Below, piece by piece: positions 17,095-27,435 of a DNA stretch of 64,000 nucleotides (within the stretch, counting starts at the first letter, position 1; each line of letters begins with the position of its first letter). The position numbers and the translations under genes were made by a program. The DNA is taken from contig NZ_LGXZ01000005.1 of assembly GCF_001238295.1 (NCBI RefSeq), forward strand, positions 62,001-126,000, written 5' to 3'. This DNA is from Ruegeria sp. 6PALISEP08. Lineage in GTDB: Bacteria > Pseudomonadota > Alphaproteobacteria > Rhodobacterales > Rhodobacteraceae. The notes under the pieces are model-generated. The model was not told the DNA's origin and made no database searches. It saw only the letters and a list, made by a program, of their open reading frames with translations.

Positions 17095-18352
17095 AGATCA
17101 GCAGCGTCGACAGGCTGGGGAAATAGCTGAGCAAAAGCAGAACCAAAGCCACCGCGACAAGGAAAGGCCAGAGCGATTTGAGGATTGCACCCGGCGTGGT
17201 GCCGCTCATGGATGAGGCGATGTACAGACCGATCCCGACAGGTGGTGTCAGCAGGCCAAGCACAAGATTCAGGCAGGCTACGATTCCGAATTGATACGGG
17301 CTGATGTCGTAAGACCCGGTTGCAATGGGCAGCAGGATGGGTGTGATCAGGATAATCGCAGCAATGCCATCAATCACCATTCCCACCAGTAAGAGCGCCA
17401 GATTCACGATCAGCAGAAACACAAAGGGGTTCGAGGTAACAGATGTGATCAGCCCGGCCAGATGCTGCGGTATCTCTTCGTAGATGATAACCCAGCCAAA
17501 TACACTGGCTGCCGCGATCATGAACAGGATCATCGAGGCATTGGCAGCGGTGCGTTTGAACATTTCGGCCAGGTTTTGCGGTTTCAGATCGCCATAGACC
17601 AGCCAGCCCACAAGAAAGGCGATTAAGGACGCAATCGCGGCGGACTCGGTTGGGGTGGCGATCCCGAACAGGATGCCACCAATGATCGAAAGGGGGATCA
17701 ACAGGGCAGGAACTGCGCTGATCAGGGACCGAATAGCCTCGGCCCGCGTCATCCAGCGGCCTTTGGGAAACTGCCGCTGCCACCCGATCAGGGTAATGAC
17801 CAAAGCAAAAGCGCCAGCCAGAAGCAGGCCCGGCAAAATACCGGCAATGAACATGTCGCCGATGGGAATCTGGGCCAGAACCCCAAAGATCACAAACATC
17901 ATTGAGGGCGGAATAACCGGGGCCAATAAGCCACCAGCAGCGGTGGTCGCGGCGGCGAAGCCTTTATCATAGCCTTCTTCGTCCATCGCCGGGACCATGG
18001 CGCGCGACATCACCGCGATTTGCGCAGTCGCAGAGCCGATGATCGCCGCCATGAACATGTTGGCCAGCAGGTTGATATAGGCCAGCCCACCGCGAAACCC
18101 GCCAACGAACACGCGCGCCAGCGCGACAAGGCGTCGGGTCATACCGCCTTCATTCATCAATTCTCCGGTCAGCATGAACAAGGGGATTGCCAGAAGCCCA
18201 TAGTTTTCCAACCCACCGAACATTTTCTGTGCGTAGCTGTCATAAAGAACTGTGTTGCCGCTTTCCCAGATGTACCAGATGGCTGTGATGGCCAGCACGA
18301 TTGCCACCGGTACAGACAGAAACAGAGTAGCCAGAAAGACGATAGGACTCAT
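17093..18352 (-). CDS. dctM: TRAP transporter large permease (DctM)
   Basis: A 419-residue, about 12-helix membrane subunit of a DctPQM TRAP transporter that imports organic acids with sodium. Typical stretches are LAIPLFMLTGELMNEGGM, PPSMMFVIFGVLAQ and VNLALLLVGMVIDGIAAI. The frame runs on to 18427, but ATG 18352 overlaps the dctQ stop (ATGA) and gives the usual start MSPIVFLATLF. It is the last gene of a minus-strand operon running from the hydroxyanthranilate dioxygenase through DctP and DctQ, so its substrate is probably an aromatic or amino-acid-derived acid handled by that pathway. Confidence 0.92.
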   Translation of the reverse strand: MSPIVFLATLFLSVPVAIVLAITAIWYIWESGNTVLYDSYAQKMFGGLENYGLLAIPLFMLTGELMNEGGMTRRLVALARVFVGGFRGGLAYINLLANMFMAAIIGSATAQIAVMSRAMVPAMDEEGYDKGFAAATTAAGGLLAPVIPPSMMFVIFGVLAQIPIGDMFIAGILPGLLLAGAFALVITLIGWQRQFPKGRWMTRAEAIRSLISAVPALLIPLSIIGGILFGIATPTESAAIASLIAFLVGWLVYGDLKPQNLAEMFKRTAANASMILFMIAAASVFGWVIIYEEIPQHLAGLITSVTSNPFVFLLIVNLALLLVGMVIDGIAAIILITPILLPIATGSYDISPYQFGIVACLNLVLGLLTPPVGIGLYIASSMSGTTPGAILKSLWPFLVAVALVLLLLSYFPSLSTLLI

Positions 18353-18882
18353 GGCTGCGACCCCTTCGCCGGGGCGCTCAGCAGGTGCATCGTGGAATGC
18401 AAAGTTGCACCAAGTGAAAACAACCACATGACAAGCCAGAACAGGTATTTTTGCAGGCCCAGGGTTAGTGTCGGCTCGGCATAGATGAAGTTGAATGTCT
18501 GACCCTGAAAGGCCGCAGTGTCAAAACCGCTACGGGCGATTTCCAGCGGCAGGAACCAACGCCAGCAGAACCACAGCATCGCCAGGGAAAAGGCAAACAC
18601 GAAGGTGTCCACAATCTTGCGGATCAGTCGTTTCGCGCGATCCGGCACATTGTCGGAGAGAATAGAGATCGAAACCGAACTGCGATGATGCAAAGCAGCG
18701 GACGCCCCGAGGAAAGTCATCCAGACCATGGCATAAATCGCCAGCTCATCGACCCAGAACAGAGCATTTCCCGCCGTACGCGTCACGACATTCAGCAAAA
18801 TTAAAGCTGTTATGCAGACCGCCAGAAAGGCGGCGCACCACAATTCGACCCGCGCCAAGCCAGCCGACAGCCGATACAACAT
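18349..18882 (-). CDS. dctQ: TRAP transporter small permease (DctQ)
   Basis: A 177-residue membrane protein with four predicted helices, the size and profile of DctQ, which docks with DctM to form the transport unit. LFWVDELAIYAMVWMTFLGA is the conserved DctQ stretch. It overlaps dctM by four bases and follows dctP after a 63-base spacer containing a strong hairpin. Confidence 0.9.
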   Translation of the reverse strand: MLYRLSAGLARVELWCAAFLAVCITALILLNVVTRTAGNALFWVDELAIYAMVWMTFLGASAALHHRSSVSISILSDNVPDRAKRLIRKIVDTFVFAFSLAMLWFCWRWFLPLEIARSGFDTAAFQGQTFNFIYAEPTLTLGLQKYLFWLVMWLFSLGATLHSTMHLLSAPAKGSQP

Positions 18883-18899
18883 CGCTGTTCTCCCGTGAG

Positions 18900-18928
18900 A
18901 AAGGGCGCAGGATCGACCTGCGCCCTTT
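18900..18928. repeat. Perfect hairpin between dctP and dctQ
   Basis: AAAGGGCGCAGG and CCTGCGCCCTTT pair over 12 bp around a 5-base loop. No long T-run follows in the reading direction of the operon. Such structures between binding-protein and permease genes commonly stabilise the upstream message or attenuate read-through, giving more binding protein than permease. Confidence 0.75.
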
Positions 18929-18945
18929 TCGTCATGCCGTTTTCG

Positions 18946-20540
<1,595 letters not shown>

Positions 20541-20592
20541 TTATCAGCATCTAGCTATCAGATTTCTTTATAAAGCTCTACGCGCAGCCATT

Positions 20593-21546
20593 TCAGACGC
20601 GCAGGCCGCATTCGTCGAACGCTTTGTGAATGATCGTTTTTTCGGCTTCAGACAGTTCCAGCATCGGCGGGCGTACGCGGCCTCCAACCTGACCCAGCAA
20701 TTCCTGCCAGTACTTTCCAAAGGCCGTGGGCTTACCCGCTGGGCGCGCGCGTTTCATGGCATCCCGGACAGGATTGAGGCTGTCAAACACACGTCGCGCT
20801 TCATCCGCTTTTCCGGCAAACGCTAGGCGCGTGTATTCGTTCATCCGCTGATCGATCTTGCTTTGCAATTGATATGGTGGAGAGGAGCAAAGATAGAGCT
20901 TCCAGTCGAGTTCCAGGATATTATCCAGCCATTCATGCTCGGCCGAGGTTGAGACATGAATCTTGTCGCCTACCATGTGGGTCAGCTTCACATACATTTC
21001 GCGTGGGACCGAATATTTGATTGCAACGATATTCGGCAATTCCGCAATGCGCGCGCATTCTTCGGGCTGCATCAGATAGCCGCTGTCAGGATGGCTCCAC
21101 ATGGCGATGCCAATGTCTAGCTCATCGCAGAACCGCTTGTAGTATTGGTATAGAACCTCGCCTCGATCCTGCACGAAGCTAAGAACCGGAGCATGGACCA
21201 CGATGTAATCCGCACCGCAATTCTGGGCATGATGCGCCAGCTCCAACGCCGTATTCATGTTCTGATCCGAGACCGAGACAATCACCCCGGCCTTGCCCGT
21301 GCATTCGTCGACGGCAATTTCGAAATTCCGCTTGCGCTCCTCAATGTTCATCGAAAAGAACTCGCCCTGTTTGCCAGCGACGAACAGGCCCTGAATGTCC
21401 AGATCGTCGATCCAATGGCGGATGTTGGCGCGCAGCCCGGTCTCATCCAGCGACAGATCTTCGTTGAACGGATTCAACGCTGCGGCCCAGATCCCCGTCA
21501 TGTTTTCGCGGGCATAATTTTTTGCGTCGTCTTTTGTGTATTTCAT
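20593..21546 (-). CDS. Dihydrodipicolinate synthase/NAL-superfamily lyase
   Basis: A 317-residue TIM-barrel aldolase of the DHDPS family. The Schiff-base lysine is Lys177 in NIVAIKYSV. Two DHDPS features are altered: the GTTGE pyruvate loop reads GKQGE (58-62), and the catalytic Tyr position (YNVPxRTG) is Trp150 in MWSHPDSGY. A housekeeping DapA role is therefore unlikely. It may act as a pyruvate- or other ketoacid-type lyase/hydratase in the hydroxyanthranilate pathway. It lies 106 bases upstream of the dioxygenase gene and is transcribed divergently from the aspartate dehydrogenase gene. Reaction unknown. Confidence 0.8.
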   Translation of the reverse strand: MKYTKDDAKNYARENMTGIWAAALNPFNEDLSLDETGLRANIRHWIDDLDIQGLFVAGKQGEFFSMNIEERKRNFEIAVDECTGKAGVIVSVSDQNMNTALELAHHAQNCGADYIVVHAPVLSFVQDRGEVLYQYYKRFCDELDIGIAMWSHPDSGYLMQPEECARIAELPNIVAIKYSVPREMYVKLTHMVGDKIHVSTSAEHEWLDNILELDWKLYLCSSPPYQLQSKIDQRMNEYTRLAFAGKADEARRVFDSLNPVRDAMKRARPAGKPTAFGKYWQELLGQVGGRVRPPMLELSEAEKTIIHKAFDECGLRV

Positions 21547-21693
21547 TTTTTGCGCGGTCCCTGTGGCTCTGATCCAATGAAAAGCACATTGAGACGGTCG
21601 ATCCAGCGCGATTTCAGGGAAATGGCTATCTGAAAAAATTATACCATCAACTTATCAATTCAGGTTTTTTCAACGCTGGTCTAGGGTTCAGGC
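21547..21693. promoter_or_regulatory. Divergent promoter region, DHDPS-like gene and aspartate dehydrogenase gene
   Basis: An AT-rich spacer of 147 bases with a spaced dyad TGAAAAAA (21631-21638) and TTTTTTCA (21665-21672). This is a natural site for the LysR regulator encoded at 22470, but no operator can be proven. Confidence 0.45.
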
Positions 21694-22467
21694 ATGAAAA
21701 TCGCAGTCATCGGAACCGGCGCAATTGCGCAATATGTGCAGCGCGCACTGCCAGAACATGGGCATGAGTTGGCGGCCATTCTGGTCAGACCGCACCGCGT
21801 CGCTTCAAAAATACCCCTGTCAGTCGGTTCAATTGACGACCTGCCGGCGGGGATCGACATGGTTCTGGATTGCGCAGGGCACGAGGCTTTGGCCGGTCTG
21901 GGGCCGTACATACTGGCAAATGGTATGGACATCATCAGCGTTTCAGTCGGCGCGCTGGCGGACCAGAAAATAGCGGATCGGTTGGAAAGCGCTGCGCGAC
22001 AGGGTGGGGGACGTTTGCATCTGGCAAGCGGTGCCATCGGCGGGTTGGATTGCTTGAGCGCTGCTGCAGTCGGCCCGCTCAAGTCCGTTACCTACGTGGG
22101 GCGCAAACCACCTGCGGGGTGGAAGGGATCGCTTGCCGAACACAGTCTGGAACTCGACAAGATTAGTGACGCTGAAACCCATTTCCAGGGTTCTGCCCGA
22201 GAGGCGGCGCTGGCTTACCCAAAGAACGCCAACGTTGCGGCCGCTGTCGCTTTGGCGGGTGTGGGGTTTGACGACACTCAGGTTCGTCTGATCGCCGACC
22301 CGACGATTTACAAGAACATTCACGAGGTCGAGGCCGAAGGCGATTTTGGAACTTTTCAGTTTCGGATCAGCGGCACAGCCCTGCCCGACAATCCGCGCAG
22401 CTCGGCATTAGCCGCGATGAGCGTTCTGTCCAAACTGGACCAGCTTTGCAAACCGATTGTGCTTTAG
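21694..22467 (+). CDS. Aspartate dehydrogenase (NadX family)
   Basis: A 257-residue protein with an N-terminal Rossmann motif IGTGAIAQYV and the DUF108-type C-terminal domain (YPKNANVAAAVALAG, and FQFRISGTALPDNPRSSALAAMS split across the end). NadX oxidises L-aspartate to iminoaspartate, which can feed quinolinate and NAD synthesis, and some homologues work in catabolism or the reverse direction. It is divergent from the DHDPS-like gene and is followed closely by LysR and aldehyde dehydrogenase genes. The association with 3-hydroxyanthranilate dioxygenase is notable because both enzymes can lead to quinolinate. Confidence 0.88.
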   Translation: MKIAVIGTGAIAQYVQRALPEHGHELAAILVRPHRVASKIPLSVGSIDDLPAGIDMVLDCAGHEALAGLGPYILANGMDIISVSVGALADQKIADRLESAARQGGGRLHLASGAIGGLDCLSAAAVGPLKSVTYVGRKPPAGWKGSLAEHSLELDKISDAETHFQGSAREAALAYPKNANVAAAVALAGVGFDDTQVRLIADPTIYKNIHEVEAEGDFGTFQFRISGTALPDNPRSSALAAMSVLSKLDQLCKPIVL

Positions 22468-22469
22468 CC

Positions 22470-23435
22470 ATGGTTGGGCGTCACTCTCGCATCGTTGATC
22501 GTGCTTTGACGCGCCTGAAACTGCGCCAACTGCGTCTGCTGGTTGCCGTGGGCGCGCATGGAAACATCCAGAATGCCGCGCGCGAGTTGGGTATCTCTCA
22601 ACCCGCTGCCACCAAGATGATTCAGGATCTTGAGCTGGACTTCGAAGTTAAACTGTTCACCCGCACCAATCGTGGAGTCGTACCGACAGTCTTTGGCGAA
22701 ACCCTGATCCGTCATGGCAAACTGATCTTTGCGCAGGTGTCGAACGCGGCTCAGGAACTGGACGACCTGAACGAGGGCAACTCGGGTCGCGTTGTGGTGG
22801 GCACATTGCTTGCGGCGTCGACCAGCCTTTTGCCTGCAGCCATTGAACTGCTGTTGGAAGACCGCCCAAATGTGGCGGTCAAGATCAGCGAAGGCACCAA
22901 TGAAGTGCTGATGCCTCGGCTGCTTTCAGGAGAGATCGACATGGTTGTGGGCCGTCTGCCCTCGCATCGGCACCGCGACAAGATCCGTCAGGAAAAACTG
23001 TTCGAGGATCGGATATTAGCCGTTGTTGGCCCTCAACACCCGCTGGCCTGTCGCAAGGACGTGACGTTTGCCCAAACCAAACCCTTTGGCTGGATTCTTC
23101 CTCCGCAAGAGACCACGTTGCGGCGTCAGGTCGATCATTTCTTTGTTGGCCAGCAGCAATATGTGCCGCCGGTCATGATCGAGTCTGTGTCTTATCTGAC
23201 GAACCGCGCGTTGCTGCAATCGCGTGACCTGATTGGCCTTATGCCTGCCGAGGTCGTTGCGCAGGACATCCAGCACGGGCACCTTGTCCAAATCAATTGG
23301 AGCGTTCCCTTTGGTCAGGGACCGATCGGGGTGTCTTTCCGCGCGGACGATGATCTGTCGCCTGCCGGGCGGGCTTTCAAGACGGCATTGCACAAGGCGG
23401 CGCAGGATAAACAAACCAGCTATTCGCCAAAGTGA
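22470..23435 (+). CDS. LysR-family transcriptional regulator of the hydroxyanthranilate cluster
   Basis: About 321 residues: an N-terminal winged HTH (LRQLRLLVAVGAHGNIQNAARELGISQPAATKMI) and a substrate-binding-like effector domain. It resembles the GbpR/PcaQ branch by the QPAATKMIQDLE helix. An in-frame ATG at 22446 would overlap the upstream gene; ATG 22470, two bases after its stop, is taken here. It probably controls the divergent catabolic genes and the aldehyde dehydrogenase nearby. Effector unknown. Confidence 0.88.
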   Translation: MVGRHSRIVDRALTRLKLRQLRLLVAVGAHGNIQNAARELGISQPAATKMIQDLELDFEVKLFTRTNRGVVPTVFGETLIRHGKLIFAQVSNAAQELDDLNEGNSGRVVVGTLLAASTSLLPAAIELLLEDRPNVAVKISEGTNEVLMPRLLSGEIDMVVGRLPSHRHRDKIRQEKLFEDRILAVVGPQHPLACRKDVTFAQTKPFGWILPPQETTLRRQVDHFFVGQQQYVPPVMIESVSYLTNRALLQSRDLIGLMPAEVVAQDIQHGHLVQINWSVPFGQGPIGVSFRADDDLSPAGRAFKTALHKAAQDKQTSYSPK

Positions 23436-23516
23436 TACCCGTATTTGTTCAATTCACTTGATGTAATACGAGGCGTCGCGCGATTTGAAAACAAGGCAAG
23501 AAGAGGTGTCAGCTTG

Positions 23517-24947
23517 ATGTATCCAGAGCTCAAATTGTTCATAGATGGCACGTGGCGAAAGACCGACCGCGATATCCCGGTGATCAACCCGGCAACCGAA
23601 GAAGAGCTTGGGCGGTTGCCCTGCGCATCGATCAAAGACCTAGACGATGCGCTGGAAGCCGCTGTCAAAGGTTTCCGCGTCTGGAGCCGTACCTCTCCGC
23701 GTGAACGCGCGGATACGATCCTGCGCGCTGCAGCCCTGATGCGGGAACGCATAGACCAGATTGCGCATTCGATGACCCTGGAACATGGCAAACCCTTGAA
23801 GCAAGCCCGCCTTGAAGTGATCCGCGGGGCTGAGTTTTTTGAATGGGATGCGGGTGAGGCCATGCGGACCTATGGACGGATCATCCCGGCTGCTCAGGGT
23901 CACAAATTCGCGGTACATCACCAGCCTATCGGAGTTGTCGCCGCATTTTCGCCGTGGAACTTCCCCATGAGCCAACCGGCTCGGAAAATCGCCGGTGCAT
24001 TGGCTTCGGGTTGTTCAGTAATCCTTAAGGCCGCAGAGGAAACTCCAGCTGGGGCAATGCACATTGCAAAAGCGTTCGAAGATGCGGGATTGCCGCCGGG
24101 TGTCCTGAATTTGGTATTTGGTGAACCAGCCGAAATTTCCGGGTATCTGATCCCGCAAGACCCCGTGCGTCTGGTGGCCTTTACCGGGTCGACAAATGTT
24201 GGGCGGCATCTAACCAAACTTGCATCCCAGCATGACACGCGTGTGTTGATGGAACTGGGTGGGCACGCTCCGGTCATTGTCTGTGAAGACACGGATGTTC
24301 AGGCGGCGGCAATTTCTGGCGCCGTGCGCAAGATGCGCAATGCCGGGCAAGTGTGCACATCCCCAACCCGCTTCTTTGTGCACCAGAGCATCCTTGAGTC
24401 CTACGCCAAAGACTTTGTGCAACGGGCAGCGGCCACAGTTGTCGGCAACGGCTTGGACTCTGAGGTCGAGATGGGCCCGCTGGCCAATGATCGGCGGGTG
24501 CCTGCCCTGACCGAACTGGTCGAGGATGCGCGTGCCAAAGGGGCGATTGTCGCTACGGGAGGCGCGCCCCTGGGCAACCAGGGCTATTTCTATCAGCCGA
24601 CAGTCTTGTTGAACGTTCCTCAGATCGCGCGGATCATGCAGGAAGAACCATTTGGTCCCATTGCAGTCATCAACCCTGTGGCCTCGCTGGACGAGGCAAT
24701 CGATCAGGCAAATTCCGTCCCTTACGGATTGGCAGGATATGCATTTACCAATAGGGCGGATTACATCGACCGTTTGGTCGATGAGGTTGAAGTAGGCAAT
24801 CTGTCTGTCAACACGCTTGAAGCATCGATGCCGGAAACGCCTTTCGGAGGCGTGAAGTCCAGCGGGTCGGGTCGTGAGGGCGGCACCGAGGGGCTTGAGA
24901 ATTACATGACCGTCAAGAACGTCTGGCATTCAGCCCGGATCGTCTGA
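23517..24947 (+). CDS. NAD(P)-dependent aldehyde dehydrogenase
   Basis: A 476-residue enzyme with all ALDH hallmarks: SPWNFPMSQPARK, VAFTGSTNVGRHL, the catalytic Glu in MELGGHAPVIV, the catalytic Cys in NAGQVCTSPTRF and QEEPFGPI. It resembles the succinate-semialdehyde/ketoglutarate-semialdehyde group. ATG 23517 with AAGAGGTG upstream is preferred over 23445. Its place in the cluster suggests oxidation of a semialdehyde arising from ring cleavage, analogous to 2-aminomuconate semialdehyde dehydrogenase, but the substrate is not determined. Confidence 0.88.
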   Translation: MYPELKLFIDGTWRKTDRDIPVINPATEEELGRLPCASIKDLDDALEAAVKGFRVWSRTSPRERADTILRAAALMRERIDQIAHSMTLEHGKPLKQARLEVIRGAEFFEWDAGEAMRTYGRIIPAAQGHKFAVHHQPIGVVAAFSPWNFPMSQPARKIAGALASGCSVILKAAEETPAGAMHIAKAFEDAGLPPGVLNLVFGEPAEISGYLIPQDPVRLVAFTGSTNVGRHLTKLASQHDTRVLMELGGHAPVIVCEDTDVQAAAISGAVRKMRNAGQVCTSPTRFFVHQSILESYAKDFVQRAAATVVGNGLDSEVEMGPLANDRRVPALTELVEDARAKGAIVATGGAPLGNQGYFYQPTVLLNVPQIARIMQEEPFGPIAVINPVASLDEAIDQANSVPYGLAGYAFTNRADYIDRLVDEVEVGNLSVNTLEASMPETPFGGVKSSGSGREGGTEGLENYMTVKNVWHSARIV

Positions 24948-25062
24948 GGAGATCCGCAACCCGACTTCGGCGCGATTTGCCGCGCAATAGTCTCTTCGCA
25001 ACATACGCCATGAGCGGGTACCAAAGGTAAAGCCACACGGCAAGGATCAGGTCGGAGGTATC

Positions 25063-27300
25063 ATGGTCTTCAGGCAAAGCCATCCCGCGACGGCAGAGGG
25101 CACCCCTTCTGAGAAATCAATGGCTGCGCCGCTTGGTGTGGCCTTCGCAATGGGTATCGCGCTGGTCATCATCCTGTCGGTATTCCTGTACATGTCGCGG
25201 GAGACCACGATCCGGATCGGAGAAATGCGAAAGGTCTGGCAGGGCTATTCGGTCGAGACCACCCCGCGCGGCTACTGGATATCGGAAATCCGGGGATATT
25301 TCGGCTATGGCGGTTTGATCCACAACTTCAAGAACTACGTCCTGAGGCATGACGCAGAATACTCGCCGACCTTAAAAACCCAGTCGCAGAACCTTCTGAC
25401 AACGATCGAAACTTACCGGAACGCCGCGCCGTCGCTGACGGAACTGGATGCATTGCAGCGGATCGAGCGGGTGGCGCGGGAATACATCGGCAATATCCCC
25501 AAGATCGAAGCGGGCATAGCAGCAGGTCTGCGCGCGGAAGAGATTGATGCGCTGGTGCGGGTGGATGACAGCGACGCACTTGCGGCTCTTTCCACGCTCG
25601 AGACGCTTTGGATTACCGAGCGGGATCAAAGCTTGTCGGACATGGTTCAGGCGTTTTCGGAAGGGGAACAGCTGGTGCGCCGCTTCTCGGTCTTGCTGGT
25701 TGGCCTGATTTTCGTGGTTGGCGTGATTGCGATCCTGACCACGTTGCTGATTTCAAACATTTTGGGTTCCAATCGTCGCTTGAAGGCTGAGTTGGAACTG
25801 CGCGAGCAGGTGGAACTGGCCGAGCGCAAACTTGCGCGGGCCGTCGAACAAAGCCCAGCCTCGATCATCATCACGGACACCGAACTGAAAATAGAATACG
25901 CCAATCGCAAGTTCTTTGATCTCAGCGGATATGAGGCGGAAGAGGTCTATGGGCACACCCCCAGAATGCTGCAATCGGGGCATTCGGGGCAGGGGGTTTA
26001 CGCCGACATAAGGCAGAAATTGCAACTTGGGCAGAACTGGTACGGCGTGTTTCGGAATCTCAGCAAGGACGGCAGCCATTATTGGGTTTCAACTGCGATT
26101 TTCCCGCTGGTGGATCAGTACGGCGAGGTCACGCATTACATTGGGATCGGCGAAGATATCACCGAAACCCGGCGCACACATGAGCAATTTGCCCAAGTGC
26201 AAAAAATGGAAGCTGTGGGGATTCTGGCGGGCTCGGTCGCGCACGACTTTAATAACGTGTTGATGAGCATCATCGGCAATGCCGACCTGATCGAGCTGGA
26301 TTCGGACGGGAACGATGACATTCAGACCTCGGTCAATCATGTCCGTATCGCGGCCCGCCGCGCGCAAGCGTTGGTGCGCAAGATGCTGACCTTCGCGCGT
26401 CAAAGGCCACGCAACCCGCGTCGTGGCGACATGGTCAAAGCCACGCAGGAAGCGTTGGATCTGATCCGGGTATCTGCCCCGCCCAGCGTCCAGACGCGTT
26501 TTGATACAGAGGTCGAAACAGCCTTTTCCGACTTTGACGGCACGCTGTTCTTTCAGACCCTCTTGAACCTGTGTCACAACGCGTTTGAAGCCATGGGCGA
26601 TCAGCCGGGTGAGGTTGTGTTGCGTATCGGCTTGGCCGACAAGGACGCACTTGACGATTTGCCGGACGGGGCCATCGGCGTGATCCGTCTGGACGTCAGT
26701 GATACTGGCCCCGGTATTGCCCAGGACCTGCGTCAGCAGGTGTTCCAACCCTTCTTTTCAACCAAACCTGTTGGCAAAGGCACCGGTTTGGGTCTGACCA
26801 TCGTGCATAACAGCGTCGAGGAATGTCATGGCCGTGTCGCGCTGCAATCGGAACCGGGTCAGGGCACCTGTTTCAGCCTGTTCTATCCGCTGATGCCCGC
26901 ACTCAGTCCGGAAGATCAGGCCGAGGTTGAGGCTGTGGCCGGGGACGAGCATGTCCTTTTGGTGGATGATGACGAGAACATCCTTTACGTGACCCGGCGG
27001 CTGCTGACGCGATACGGTTACAGGGTCGAGGCGTATTCCAATCCGCTGAAAGCGCGCGAGGCGTTTTGTGAAAGCCCGGAAAGCTTTGACATCCTGATCA
27101 GCGACCTGATGATGCCCGGTTTGCGGGGCACGGACCTGATCGAGTCTGTGCGTGCGATCCGGTCGGATTTGCCCGTAATTCTGATCAGCAGCTATTTCGA
27201 CGACGCCGAGGTGTCAGTGACCGGACCTTCCCCCATCATGGTTCAAAAACCGTTGGAGGTTCAGTCACTTGCCCGGATCATACGGTCTCAGATGACCTGA
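25063..27300 (+). CDS. Hybrid sensor histidine kinase with PAS and receiver domains
   Basis: A 745-residue membrane kinase. There is a membrane helix near residues 24-44, a periplasmic helical sensor region (about 45-205), a second helix (about 208-232), a PAS domain (about 255-375), a HisKA H-box SVAHDFNNVL, an ATPase domain (DTGPGIAQDL, GKGTGLGLTIV) and a C-terminal receiver (LLVDDDENIL, phospho-Asp in LISDLMMPG). The sensor helix contains YFGYGGLIHNFKNYVLR, a pattern that I believe recurs in periplasmic four-helix sensors of chemoreceptors and cyclases. GGAGG precedes ATG 25063. It stands 135 bases upstream of the idr-like operon in the same direction and could regulate it. Confidence 0.88.
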   Translation: MVFRQSHPATAEGTPSEKSMAAPLGVAFAMGIALVIILSVFLYMSRETTIRIGEMRKVWQGYSVETTPRGYWISEIRGYFGYGGLIHNFKNYVLRHDAEYSPTLKTQSQNLLTTIETYRNAAPSLTELDALQRIERVAREYIGNIPKIEAGIAAGLRAEEIDALVRVDDSDALAALSTLETLWITERDQSLSDMVQAFSEGEQLVRRFSVLLVGLIFVVGVIAILTTLLISNILGSNRRLKAELELREQVELAERKLARAVEQSPASIIITDTELKIEYANRKFFDLSGYEAEEVYGHTPRMLQSGHSGQGVYADIRQKLQLGQNWYGVFRNLSKDGSHYWVSTAIFPLVDQYGEVTHYIGIGEDITETRRTHEQFAQVQKMEAVGILAGSVAHDFNNVLMSIIGNADLIELDSDGNDDIQTSVNHVRIAARRAQALVRKMLTFARQRPRNPRRGDMVKATQEALDLIRVSAPPSVQTRFDTEVETAFSDFDGTLFFQTLLNLCHNAFEAMGDQPGEVVLRIGLADKDALDDLPDGAIGVIRLDVSDTGPGIAQDLRQQVFQPFFSTKPVGKGTGLGLTIVHNSVEECHGRVALQSEPGQGTCFSLFYPLMPALSPEDQAEVEAVAGDEHVLLVDDDENILYVTRRLLTRYGYRVEAYSNPLKAREAFCESPESFDILISDLMMPGLRGTDLIESVRAIRSDLPVILISSYFDDAEVSVTGPSPIMVQKPLEVQSLARIIRSQMT

Positions 27301-27435
27301 GCTTGTAACATAATTTAACAACTCTTCTTAAAACTTAACACTGGTCAAATCCTCACGAAACAACTGCCCTATAGGATTCGCCATACCGATCCACGGTCAC
27401 CCGGAGAGATCGGAATAGCGAAAAGGGGCTTTTAG
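27301..27435 (+). promoter_or_regulatory. Promoter region of the idr-like operon with a Dnr/FNR-type box
   Basis: At 27335-27348 the sequence TTAACACTGGTCAA has the half-sites TTAAC-N4-GTCAA, identical to the norC box read on the opposite strand. It ends 87 bases before the ATG of the first peroxidase gene. AAAAGGGG at 27421-27428 is the ribosome site. This points to low-oxygen or NO control of the operon through the Dnr-type regulator, as inference. Confidence 0.6.
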
